This document shows positions 55,206 through 64,000 of a stretch of DNA of 64,000 bases, one piece after another. Position 1 is the first letter of the stretch. Each line of letters starts with the position of its first letter. Made by a program: the position numbers and the translations under genes. Source of the stretch: Lepas anatifera (lineage: Eukaryota; Arthropoda; Thecostraca; Lepadidae). The stretch lies in NCBI GenBank assembly GCA_034440635.1, contig JAOTON010001064.1:62001-126000 (forward strand), in the 5' to 3' direction. The notes below the pieces were generated by a model. That model saw only the letters and a program-made list of their open reading frames with translations. It searched no databases and had not been told where the DNA came from.

Positions 55206-55794
55206 ACCAAATGGACACCATTCATCCATAGGCGGATCCAGGAGTGTTCCCCGGTTCGGCCAGGGGTAGATAAAGGCAGGGTAATTTGAAAAATAGTCAT
55301 ACCTGAAAGGCAGGGTAATTTGTGTCTTACCACACTATTCAGCCTCCCTGAATCCACTTCTGACATATTTTCGATATTTGAGCACTTTGCTTGACATCAG
55401 AGATATTACACTGTACCTGGCGTGTGCATTTCTGCAAAAAATGAAAACAATTTATATAATACCCCACATTTCTGGCCCTAAAACCGCCCTTGAATTTTGA
55501 ATTTCACCTAAGTGAGGGATTTGACCATTTCCAAGCAATTCCCTGTTAATCCATACTAGTTTCGTGAAAATCAAGCCTAAGAGACAGGACCTTCGGGTAA
55601 TCTAAACAAGGCAAAATGTATATTTTGAACCCCCTTCCCTCAGTTTTCAAAATTTTGAAATTTTAATTAAAAAAAGGAGTTTAGCCTGAGAGGAATCGAT
55701 TGCAGCTTAAGTTTTTTAAAATCGAGCGGGTAGATTTCGAGATCTTAGGGAGGCGGAAGCTCCTGTTGGAAATAGAGGTAGCCGGGAGCCGTTG
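55206..55794. other. Unassigned DNA before element M
   Basis: Contains a lone TAGGCGGATCCAGGAG motif at about 55231 and AT-rich sequence. GTTGGAAATAG occurs twice just before M (about 55765 and 55791). No gene recognised. Confidence 0.3.
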
Positions 55795-55919
55795 GAAATA
55801 GTCAGTGGCGCACCCAAGGGGGGGCCAGCGGGCCCGGCCCCCCCTTACGCTTCGGCTCTAAAGTGGCGCCCCCCGCCCGTGTCAGGCGCCGAAGGCGCCC
55901 GACATGGATTTTAACAATA

Positions 55920-57215
55920 CTTGGCCAGCCCCTGGATAGAAAAAGACGCGCCCCTAGAGCCAAGGTGACCCTGGATAGCATAAAGGCGCCCTTTTAATGG
56001 GCAAAGGCGCCCCCTGGAAAGCATAGGCGCCCCCTGGATAGCACAGGCGCCCCTGGACAGAAATAGGCGCCCCCAAGAGCAAAGGCGCCCTTGGATAGCA
56101 TAGGCGCACCTTGGATAGAAAGGCAACCCTGGATAGCAAATGCGCCCCTGGGGGATATCGGCGCCCCCTGGAAAGCATAGGTGCCCCCTGGATAGCGCAG
56201 GCGCCCCCTGGAGAGCACATGCGCCCCCTGGACAGCAAAAGGCACCCTTCACGAGCAAAGTCACCCTTGGATAGTAAAGGCGCACCTTGGGTAGAAAGAC
56301 AACATTGATAGCAAATGCGCCCCTGGGAGGCATAGGCGCCCCCTGGGAAGCATAAGCGCCTCCTGGATAACACAGGCGCCCCTGGACAGCAAAAGGCGCC
56401 CCTCAAGAGCCAAGGCGCACCTTGAATAGAAAGGCAACCCTGGTTAGCAAATGCGCCCCTGGGAGGCATAGCCGCCCACTGGGAAGCATAAGCGCCCCTT
56501 GGATAGCACGGGCGCCTCCTAGAGAGCACAGGCGCCCTTGGACAGCAAAAAGGCGCACCTCAAGAGCAAAGGCGCCCATTGATAGCAAATGTGCACCTTG
56601 AATAGAAAGGTAACCCTAGAGAGCAAATGCGCCCGAGAGGCATAGGCGCCCCCTGGCAAGCGTAAGCGCCCTGGATAGCACAGGCGCCCCCTGGACAGCA
56701 AAAAGCGCCCATCAAGAGCAAAGGCGCAACTTAAATAGAAAGGCAACCCTGGAAAGAAAATGCGCCCGTGGGAGGCATAGGCGCCCCCTGGAGAGCACAG
56801 GCGCCCCCTAGACAGCAAACGGTGCTCCTCAAGAGTGAAGGCGCCCGTGAATAGCAAAGGCGCACCTTGAATAAAAAAGGCAGCCCTGGACAGCGAATGC
56901 GCCCCTGGGGGACATCGGCGCCCCCTGGAAAGCATAGGTGCCCCCTGGATAGCGCAGGCGCCCCCTGGAGAGCACATGCGCCCCCTGGACAGCAAAAGGC
57001 GCCCATCAAGAGCAAAGGTGCCCCTGGAAAACAAAGGCGCTCCCCGGATAGAAAGGCAGCCCTGGATAACAAATGTGTCCCTGGGAGGCTTAAGCGCCCC
57101 CTTGGAAATTATAAGCGCCCCTGGGAGGCATAAGGTGCCCCCTGAACAAAAAAAAGGCGCTTCTCAAGAGCAAAGGCGGCCCCTCAAAAGCAAAAACACT
57201 CTGTGGACATCAAAA
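55920..57215 (-). repeat. Minisatellite of M (GGCGCCCCCTGGATAGCA)
   Basis: About 55 degenerate units of 20-26 bp, theme AGGCGCCCCTGGATAGCA with GGACAGCAAA and AAGAGCAAA variants. Higher-order blocks repeat: CTGGGGGACATCGGCGCC, GAAAGCATAGGTGCC, GATAGCGCAGGCGCC occur at 56145-56220 and again at 56905-56985. Minus-strand frames up to 191 codons are repeat translations, open in several frames. Confidence 0.8.
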
Positions 57216-57221
57216 GCCGCC

Positions 57222-57365
57222 ATTGGCGGACGCAGGGGGGTATTACGGCCATGGTCTCCCCCAAAGCGCTGGAAGGGGGGCCAAACTATATTTTGCCCCC
57301 AAAGGCCGGGAAGTTTTTTTGAAAAAAAACGGTTTACACTAGGTCTGTCGAGCAATTAAATCTTC
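57222..57365 (+). repeat. N-type terminus, copy 1
   Basis: CATTGGCGGACGCAGG then AAAGCGCTGGAAGGGG, TTTGCCCCC and GTCTGTCGAGCAATTAAATC. It is an inverted copy of 59858-60006. It lies inside M, while the second copy lies just outside M, so they are not the two ends of one insertion in M. Confidence 0.65.
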
Positions 57366-57612
57366 TGAATTCTGAAACCCACGATCATGTGATAATAACC
57401 GTCGCAGCCAGGAAACGATCACGTGGATGCGCACGCAGCGCCAGCGTTCAATCAGGGAAATCCCCAGGGGTGAATCCAAAAGAATCGTTTAGGGGCACCG
57501 GACGGCAAAAAATCCCCCAAAAGTGTTTTCCAAAGGCACTGCCAAAAGAGGGGTGGCGTGGTGACATTAGGGGGTCATGGGCGGATTGCTGCTCCTGAAT
57601 CCGCCCCTGGAA

Positions 57613-57842
57613 TTATCTACCAGAAGCCAATTTCATAAATAAACAATTTCATAAACTTTTGTGAAACTCACCGACCAATCAGAGGGGGGGATCGGGAGAG
57701 TTCCCTAGTTATACCTATATGACTAAATACCTTGTCAGACTATCAAAGTATCTACTAACAACCTTTTATGAAATTGTTAGGTAGTAAATACTCGCTAGCT
57801 ACGTAGTACTTACTCATAGAGCGTTTATGAAATTGGCTTCAG
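57613..57842. mobile_element. MITE with GAAGCCAATTTCATAAA ends
   Basis: About 230 bp bounded by AGAAGCCAATTTCATAAA and TTTATGAAATTGGCTTC. CAG occurs on both sides and may be a 3-bp TSD. Internal ACAATTTCATAAAC and TTTTATGAAATTGT are a second inverted pair. Class unknown. Confidence 0.6.
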
Positions 57843-58013
57843 ATGTTTGTTGTGCACTGCTGCACGAATTGTTTTGATGGAATTGATGTTCGTTGTGCTT
57901 GACGAATTGTATTCGCGCAGCTGGCGCAATTGGCGCAATTGCCGCCGTTGCCCAGCTGTTGCATACTAGAAAATAAGGGGAGATAGCAGGCTAGGTGCCA
58001 ATTTCTCAGAAAC

Positions 58014-58132
58014 ATGGAGCCTTTGCCAAAGAAACGTCGCAAAATGTCGGGTGCGCAAAATAGGGCAAAGAAAAAGCAAATGGCTTTGGAGTCCGCCGCG
58101 TGTCATTCACGGTCTATCCTGGATTTCTGCAG
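58014..58132 (+). CDS. Probable first exon of a hAT-type transposase
   Basis: An ATG frame of 39 codons starts MEPLPKKRRKMSGAQNR, continues with AKKKQM and ends ...SILDFC at a consensus splice donor (CAG|GTATGT). A basic nuclear-localisation-like PKKRRK followed by a SGAQNRxKKK motif and a short spacer to a ILxFF-type phrase is how many animal hAT transposases and ZMYM/TTF-type zinc-finger relatives begin. This fits the hAT ends and 8-bp TSD of element M. I could not find the next exons (TTF zinc finger, RNase H core, hAT dimerisation), so the gene is probably broken. It could instead be an exon of a domesticated relative. Confidence 0.5.
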
Positions 58133-59586
58133 GTATGTAGCCAACATGGGAAAAGTCTTTCACATGTAAATGCTGTCCTCAACTCATCCATATCTGAGTG
58201 CGTCAAGGTATTATGTCAACCTTAAAATCGTAAGCGCAATAATTATTTTCAAATCGGGAAAGCATAGGGGATCCAGAATTGCCGATCGGGGGGAGGGGCT
58301 TGTCGTAAAGGAGGGGCACCATCCGGACCGGGCAGGGTCACAAAAACCTAGAAGGTGGGCGCAGGGGTCAGTGAAACACGCTAGAGATGGGCCTGACCGT
58401 AAGATTTCCGAATCTATTCTGATAAAAACACTAACCCATTCCAAACACACAGTCATCCTCTTGGTCGCTTATTGGTTGACACCCTCACACGCACGGAGGC
58501 TCCCCTTTGAACTGTTTTAAAGGGAATGTGGCACCCTGATGCAATTCGAGATAGGGGTGGTTTCCGGGGTATTTTGTGCTGAAAATGATGAATTGGGCCA
58601 TATTTTGGCTGCAAAATGGCACACAGCCTTAGCTGCTGACGTGCCCAAAAACCCCAATGGCTGAAAAATGGCTCAAAAGGTGAGTTTTTGCAATATTTGA
58701 TGTTTCGTTGCCAGATATTAATAGCCTCCATATTTGGAGGAACTCTACTGTCGTACTTAACTGGTTGCCTGCGCCACATTTGAAGACGAATATAAATGAC
58801 AAATTTTGAACTAAGTTAGGCTACTAATACGCGCAAAAATGACTGGGATCGAATTCTGCCACTTTTGTTTATTGATTAAAGTTTATTTCAACTTCCGCAC
58901 CAGTCATTGAAGCAAGTTCTGTGGTTTTGTTTTCGCGAATAGGGAGCCCTTCCAAGCATGTAACGTTCAAACAGGTCCAGATCTGCCCGCCGTGACGTCA
59001 CAAAAATGCAAACAAAATGACCGCTTGGCGGCGAGGACGGGCCTTGACCTGAAGCATTTGATGAAAAGGTAGCCCCTAATATTAAATCATTGCTTATGTC
59101 TCGGCTTGTATCGTCTAAAACTATTAGATCCCTGGCTTTTAGTGATTTTTCGCCATTGCTCATTGTGTGTGTGCTGTGATAGTGCAGTGTGTGATTGAAA
59201 TTTCTTGCAAAAGTAAACTAAATTTTGGTGGTTTCCTGGGAATATACATCGGAAATATTTCGAAATATCATGTTCATCTGTTTTTTATTACGGGTGCTTC
59301 ATCGTTTTTGCGTTTAAGGCCATTTGTTGAATACGGCATGGAATTATCGGAGAATAAAAATGAAGGTGACAAAAGAAATAATTTAGCACGGTTGCCTCCA
59401 GCACGCTTAAACAATGCCATACCTTCGATTACAGTGATTCAACCGATGAACTACTGCCTTCATCTCGTTTAGCACGCAGTGCTTTCTAAGAATATGAAAA
59501 CCAGTCCTGAGCTGGGCCGCTGTCGCATCCGGCTCCCAGAAAGACTGTATATTTGGTAGCACATTATTAATCGCCAGTACCGCCAG
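58133..59586. other. Interior of M after the exon
   Basis: A GC-rich remnant at 58256-58345 (GGGGATCCAGAATTGCC, then GGGGCACCATCCGGACC) resembles 61690-61800. A minus frame of 91 codons at 58888-59163, starting MSNGEKSLKARDLIVLDDTS, and a plus frame of 101 codons at 59167-59472 have protein-like composition but no domain I recognise. They start almost back to back. Confidence 0.35.
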
Positions 59587-59857
59587 TAGCGCACCTAAGT
59601 GGGGGGAGGGGCAGCGGACCCGGCTTCCTTCCCCTTAAGGAAAGTGGCGCCCCTAAAAAACCAGCTTACACTAGGTCTGCGAGGCAAGAAATGTTCAGCT
59701 CCCACTCCCCCCCAGGATGCGACGATTGGCCGCCCTTTGAGTATAAAAGTGGCGCCCCTAAGGTAAAGTGGCGCCCCCTCCGCCGGCTTGGCGCCCCCTC
59801 GTCAGCCGGGCCCACCCCTTACGAAAATCCTGGGTGCGCGCCTGGAAATAGTGTTAA

Positions 59858-60006
59858 GATTTAATTGCTCGACAGACCCATAGTGGATGCACCTTTTAAA
59901 AAAAAATTATCCGGCCTTTCGGGGGGCCAAAAGATAGTTTGGCACCCCTTCCAGCGCTTTGGGGGAGGAGTAATGGCCGGAACGCCCTCCCCGCGTCCGC
60001 CAATGC
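59858..60006 (-). repeat. N-type terminus, copy 2
   Basis: Reverse complement of 57222-57365 (GATTTAATTGCTCGACAGAC ... CCAGCGCTTTGGGGGAGG ... GCGTCCGCCAATG). M inserted beside its inner side, so the other end of this element is upstream of 55803; 54144 is a candidate, but TSDs do not match well. Confidence 0.6.
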
Positions 60007-60223
60007 TCTGGTCACATTGTGAGTTGCCGCTTCTCGTTTCCTTTGGGAGGCGAGGGATAAGTTTATAAAGTGATATTTGGGAAAGGTGGAAAGCTGAGAA
60101 GATTTACGGGCACCGAGTGCAGTGGATGCCTCAGGTCCACCTTTTGTCACTGACTTATTCCCCAGTGGCACGCATTCTGCTGAAAAATTTATTTAAATCG
60201 TTTAGCAGGAGTAGAAGAATATT
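60007..60223. other. Spacer, nothing recognised
   Basis: Ordinary sequence between the N-type terminus and the piggyBac-like element. No repeat or gene seen. Confidence 0.3.
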
Positions 60224-61578
60224 TTAACCCGCACCCCACCGGGGTCCGGCGCCAACTTCGCCCCACCGGGGCATCGATGCTTCCCCTCTAATTCCGAAAA
60301 TATGGGGATGAGTGCGAATCTGCAAAGTGAATTAGATAGCTTGTGTGAATTCAGTAATATTTTAATTCGCATGTTTAAGCGTTTAGCTCAATGGTTTGAC
60401 CTCCAGAGGTCAACTTAGATCAAGATAGGCTATCTCTACTAAAATATCAAATGCGAAAGAAACCTTGGCATAGCTCTCATGCCATTAGAGCTTTTGAGAT
60501 TTGGTAAAAAATAAACATTCGAAAGGAAAATGACAGGGTTTTTCCGCTATGTGGCATATAATGAACTCCCGCCAGTGGTTTGACCTCCAGAGGTCACCAC
60601 GTGACCTAATATACCCTAAGGCCACGAAAGTCAGAAAGTGACCTTGCCGTAGGACTTCGAGTTTGACTTTGAGAGGAATTTTAAGGCATTTTCAGGCCGA
60701 ATTCGCAAAAATGAGAATAGGACTTCTGAAACAACTTTTGTGACCTTTTGATCTAACCAATAAAATTTGTTCACGTATCTCCCTTTAAGAAACCTGAGCA
60801 TAGCTCTCACGCCATTAGAGCTATTGAGATCAAGCAAAAATAGTTTGATAGGAAAATGCCAGGACTTTCTCCGCTATGTGAAACATAATAGCCTCCCGCC
60901 AGAGGTTTGACCTCCAGAGGATACCTCGTGACTTAATATGACTTGAGGTCTCGAAAGGTAAGAAAGTGACCGCGTTGTATATCAAATGAAAACCAGTAAC
61001 AAGACACACACGATGACGTTTGATTCAGCGCTCTAGCTTGATTAGGTCAAAAGCTATCGTCAAAATACTGTTTTTGCCCCTGGTGACTTGTGAGGACGTC
61101 GGATAGGTCAAAAGGAAAATATTGCCCCTGGGATCCGTGAAGGGGTGTCCAAGAACGCTTTTCTGAGCAAGATAAACATTGACATTAATTTTTGTGGCTT
61201 TTAAATAAAAAGACAGCTTTTCCCATGCTTTTTCGATGGAATAGTTCACCTCGTGACCTGTCCTCAGGTCACGAAATCAAAAATCCCGGATATGCATTTT
61301 GAGGACCATGAAGGTTTCATGAATTACACGAAGCTTGAAATGGATCGGCTTAGAAATGTAGCTATGATAGAGCTCAAAAGGTGAAGTGAGGTGACCTTGG
61401 TTTACCTCGCCTGGTGACCTGACCTAGTGTGACCCAGGGTAAAAAAATTCAGGGATGATGGGAAAATGATTTGGTGAGAGAAAGACTCCTCAACTGCGGT
61501 GCTGTGCCCCGCTGTTTTTCTGTTATTCCGGAAAAACCCTAGGGAGGCCATCGATGCCCCCGGTGGAGCGAGGGTTAA
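60224..61578 (-). mobile_element. piggyBac-like non-autonomous element, copy 3
   Basis: TTAA at 60224-60227 and 61575-61578 bounds ends TTAACCCGCACCCCACCGGG and the complement of TTAACCCTCGCTCCACCGGG. The whole body is a reverse-complement relative of 1404-2439. It is about 320 bp longer, mostly through a duplicated segment (TAGCTCTCATGCCATTAGAGC near 60470 and TAGCTCTCACGCCATTAGAGC near 60805, each followed by a CCCGCCAG...GGTTTGACCTCC block). Dense AGGTCA/TGACCT motifs. No transposase. Confidence 0.75.
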
Positions 61579-62111
61579 GCTATTGACCTTATGAAGGGCA
61601 ATAGTTGTAGTGCTTAACCCAAGTAAGGGGCGTCACCAAGGAGGGTAGAGTAAATAAGAGACCCTATGAGGGCGTCAAAGGTGACAAAGGTGGATCCAGG
61701 ATTTCCAATCAGGGGGTATACATAATCGGAATAGGGTGGTAGTTAGAGCCGCAAACATTATCGGGATGGGGCACCATCCGTACCAGGAACGAGTTGGGGC
61801 ACATCCTATCGCGGTAGCACCGATACTAGCATTCTAGGGGGAGGGGCGTCCGAGGTGGAAGCAGTGGTGAATACAAGAAGGGGGGGCTTGGAGGGGTCAA
61901 GCCCCTTGTACAGTCAGACTGCCTGTAGATAATGCATTGCACACAATGGCGGGCAAGGCTTGAGCATGAATTACTATAATGATTTACTGGATCTGCCACT
62001 GATGAGAAGTGACATTTCAGGGGGCACCATTAATATTTGAAGAAGAGACGTGACCATTTCAGGAGGAGCCGGGGGGGGAAGGGGGGCGATCTTGCCCCTT
62101 CCTCGCCCCCG
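61579..62111. other. GC-rich unassigned DNA before I2
   Basis: GTGGATCCAGG at about 61690 and GGATCTGCCACTG at about 61990 could be ends of a 300-bp element, but the flanks do not match. 62020-62110 is G-rich (GGAGCCGGGGGGGGAAGGG). No gene. Confidence 0.35.
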
Positions 62112-64000
62112 CAGGGGCGCAGCCAGGGGGGCACAGGGGGCACGTGCCCCCCATCGATCCCGGGGTGCCCTTTTTGATTGTCAGGTGGTGTACCCTCTTT
62201 GGGCCGTGCCGCTCGAAATTTAGTGCCCTACGCCGTTGAGTCTAGATGGAACTAGGCTGCATTTAGCGATTTAAGCGATTGTTTGACAATTAAGTGCCTT
62301 TTTGGTCAGTTAGGGCATTCTGTCACCTTTCCAAGCACCCGGGAAGAGAATAGGCACGTAATCCGTTTCCAGATAATGCCTCATCGTCTCCAAGCTCATC
62401 TGGTGCCCCTTGGAGCTGATCATGTGCCCTCTGAGCTGATCTGATGCCCGCGTAGTCAATCTTGTGCCCCCTGAGAAAATAAGTGTGCCTTCTGAACCTA
62501 TATCATACTCTCTGAGTTAGTTTGATGCCTCCGAGCCTGCCTGGTGTCCTTTTAGCTGTTCTAGTGCCCCTTGAGCTGATCTGGGCCCCCTGAGCTTATT
62601 TAATGCCTCCCGGAGTTGATCTACTGTCCAGGGGTGCAGCCAGGGGGCACATGGGGCGCGTGCCCCCATCACTGCCGGGGTGCCCTTTTGATTGTCAGGT
62701 GGTGTACCCAGTTTGGGCCGTGCCGCTCGAAATTTAGTGCCCTACGCCGTTGAACCTAGATGTAACTGGACCGCATGTAGCGATTGAAACTATTGTTGGA
62801 CAACTTAATACCTTTTTCGGTCAGCTAGGGCATTCTGTCGCCTTTCCAAGCACCCGGGAAGAGTATGGGCACCTAGTATGTGTTCACCTAATTCCTCATC
62901 ATCGCCAATAATCGTACGGGGGAAGCTAATCTGGTGCTCCTTGAGCTCATCTCGTGGCCTCTCAGCTGGTATTGGCCCCTTGAGCTGATTACTTGCCTTC
63001 TAAGCTGACCTGGTGCCCCTGAGTCAATCGAGTGCCCCACTGATCAAATGATTGTGCCTCCTGAACCTATATAATGCCCTCTGAGTTAGTCTAATGCCTC
63101 CGAGCTTGCTTGGTGCCCTAATAACTGATTTAGTGCCCCTTGAGCTGATTCGGGACCCCGAGCTGATCTCATGCCTCCCAAAGTTGATTATGTCTCCTAA
63201 GTCAATATGGTGCCTCTTCAGCTGATTAGGTGTCCCCTCAGCTGATTATTTATGTCTCCTTAGAGGGCCTGGTGCCCCTGAGCTGGTTTGGTGGGCCCTG
63301 AGCCCACCTTGTGTCCCCTGAGCTGTTATGTTGCTCCCTGAGCTGATTTAGGCTCATGCCATAGTCTGGGGGGCTGGGAGTTGATCTGGCCCCCGAGCGG
63401 ATCGATCTGGTGCCACCTGAGCTGCACTAATGCCCCTGAGTCGATCTGGTGCCTCCTGAGCCTATCTGATGCCCTCTGAGCTAGTTTGGTGCCCCCTGTG
63501 CTAATCTGGTGCCCTTTAAGCTGATTTGGGCCTCCTTACGTGATTTCATGAGTAGCTCTAAAGCTCTGAGCTGAGCTCGGCGCACAGGGGCTGGTGAGGG
63601 CCCCTGAGATGGTATGGGGCTCCTGAGCTGATTAAGTGCCTCCTGACTCGATCTGGTATTCCCGAGCTGATCTGGGCCCCAAGTTGGTCGGGGACCCCTT
63701 ATCTGATTGTTTGTCCCCGAGGCTGATCTGGTGCCCTATGGGCCGATCTGGTGTTCCCTGAGCAGCTCTGGGGCTTTTGAACTGCTTGGGCCCCGAGCTG
63801 GTGGAGGATTCCTGAGCTGATTTAGTGGCCATGACTTGATCTTGCCCCCTGACCTGACTTGAGGTTCCTGAACTCATCTGGGGCCTCAAGAGCTGATCTG
63901 GGGCCCAAGAGTGGATCTAGGTTCTGAGGGTACCCTGAGCTGGTGTGGGTGCTGATCTTGTGAGAGCCCTTTAAGTTGGCTTGAGGCCCCCTGAGGTAAT
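62112..64000 (+). mobile_element. hAT-like family I, copy I2, cut by the window end
   Basis: It starts CAGGGGCGCAGCCAGGGGG, the fullest version of the family terminus. The terminal block (GGTGCCCTTTTTGATTG, GCCGCTCGAAATTTAGTGCC, TTTCCAAGCACCCGGGAAGAG) is present twice (62112 and 62629) instead of three times as in I1. The CTGAGCTGATCTGG array follows, closely parallel to 24836-26640. The right end and TSD lie beyond the window. Confidence 0.8.

Larger units (their letters stand above)
55803..59844 (+). mobile_element. hAT-like family M (4.0 kb) with a transposase remnant
   Basis: The ends are CAGTGGCGCACCCAAGG and CCTGGGTGCGCGCCTG, with a perfect 8-bp TSD GAAATAGT (55795-55802 and 59845-59852). 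Next to both ends are related GGGCCCGGC and GTGGCGCCCC blocks. Order: left end, GGCGCCCC minisatellite (55920-57215), an N-type terminus, a MITE, a probable hAT exon (58014-58132), unassigned DNA, then a 259-bp right-hand block that itself starts CAGTAGCGCACCTAAG (59587), like a second end. Confidence 0.82.

Noticed and set aside
55954..57034. Minus-strand open frames of up to 191 codons that look like a repetitive protein
   Set aside because: They are the GGCGCCCC minisatellite of M; alternative frames give similar repetitive peptides.
57222..60006. One element bounded by the inverted N-type termini
   Set aside because: The right terminus lies outside the M target duplication while the left lies inside M, so they cannot be two ends of a single insertion; no TSD matches.

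Overview
The window looks like repeat-dense, non-coding DNA from an animal, most likely an invertebrate. The reasons are a CR1/L2-type non-LTR retrotransposon, many hAT-like DNA transposons with their small derivatives, piggyBac-like and PIF/Harbinger-like short elements, and a spliced-looking transposase exon with a GT donor. I found no intact host gene, rRNA or confident tRNA, and nothing bacterial. The lineage cannot be resolved by eye.

Layout. (1) 122-4730: a hAT-like element with an 8-bp target-site duplication (TSD), holding a large inverted repeat and a TTAA-inserted piggyBac-like copy. (2) 5-9.8 kb: small elements, a second piggyBac-like copy and unassigned DNA. (3) 9795-16224: hAT-like family B (copy B1), with family F (copy F1, 12220-15477) inserted into its minisatellite. 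(4) 18910-23103: second B copy, inserted into an 18-bp array. (5) 23744-27853: family I, carrying a long CTGAGCTGATCTGG array; a second copy starts at 62112 and runs off the end. (6) 28308-36650 and 37863-48633: two copies of a giant fold-back-like family G made of CGGATCC arrays. The first splits a CR1-like reverse transcriptase gene and carries a CR1/L2 retrotransposon plus CpG-rich DNA. The second has taken up F2 (38504-43059), H (44645-46486) and a small element. (7) 48653-49272: two PIF/Harbinger-like MITEs head to head, forming a 620-bp palindrome. (8) 49937-54140: a candidate transposon with about 600-bp terminal inverted repeats and a decayed gene of the SDGCGGQYKN / FATSHGKNACDGVGG protein family. 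(9) 55803-59844: hAT-like family M with a GGCGCCCC array and a probable first exon of a hAT transposase. (10) 60224-61578: another piggyBac-like copy.

The main result is that the window resolves into a nest of insertions. For most elements the ends (typically CAGNGGCG...), the TSD and often an empty-site paralogue can be read directly. Four hAT-like families (B, F, H, I) carry long degenerate minisatellites sharing a GGGGCCCCTGAG-type core of about 20-24 bp, and several insertions landed inside other elements' arrays. Array-bearing hAT-like transposons nesting in one another's arrays is the most unusual feature here. Superfamily assignment is inference from TSD length and termini, because almost no transposase coding sequence survives. 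Array and fragment limits were read by eye and are approximate; TSD-defined limits were counted base by base.
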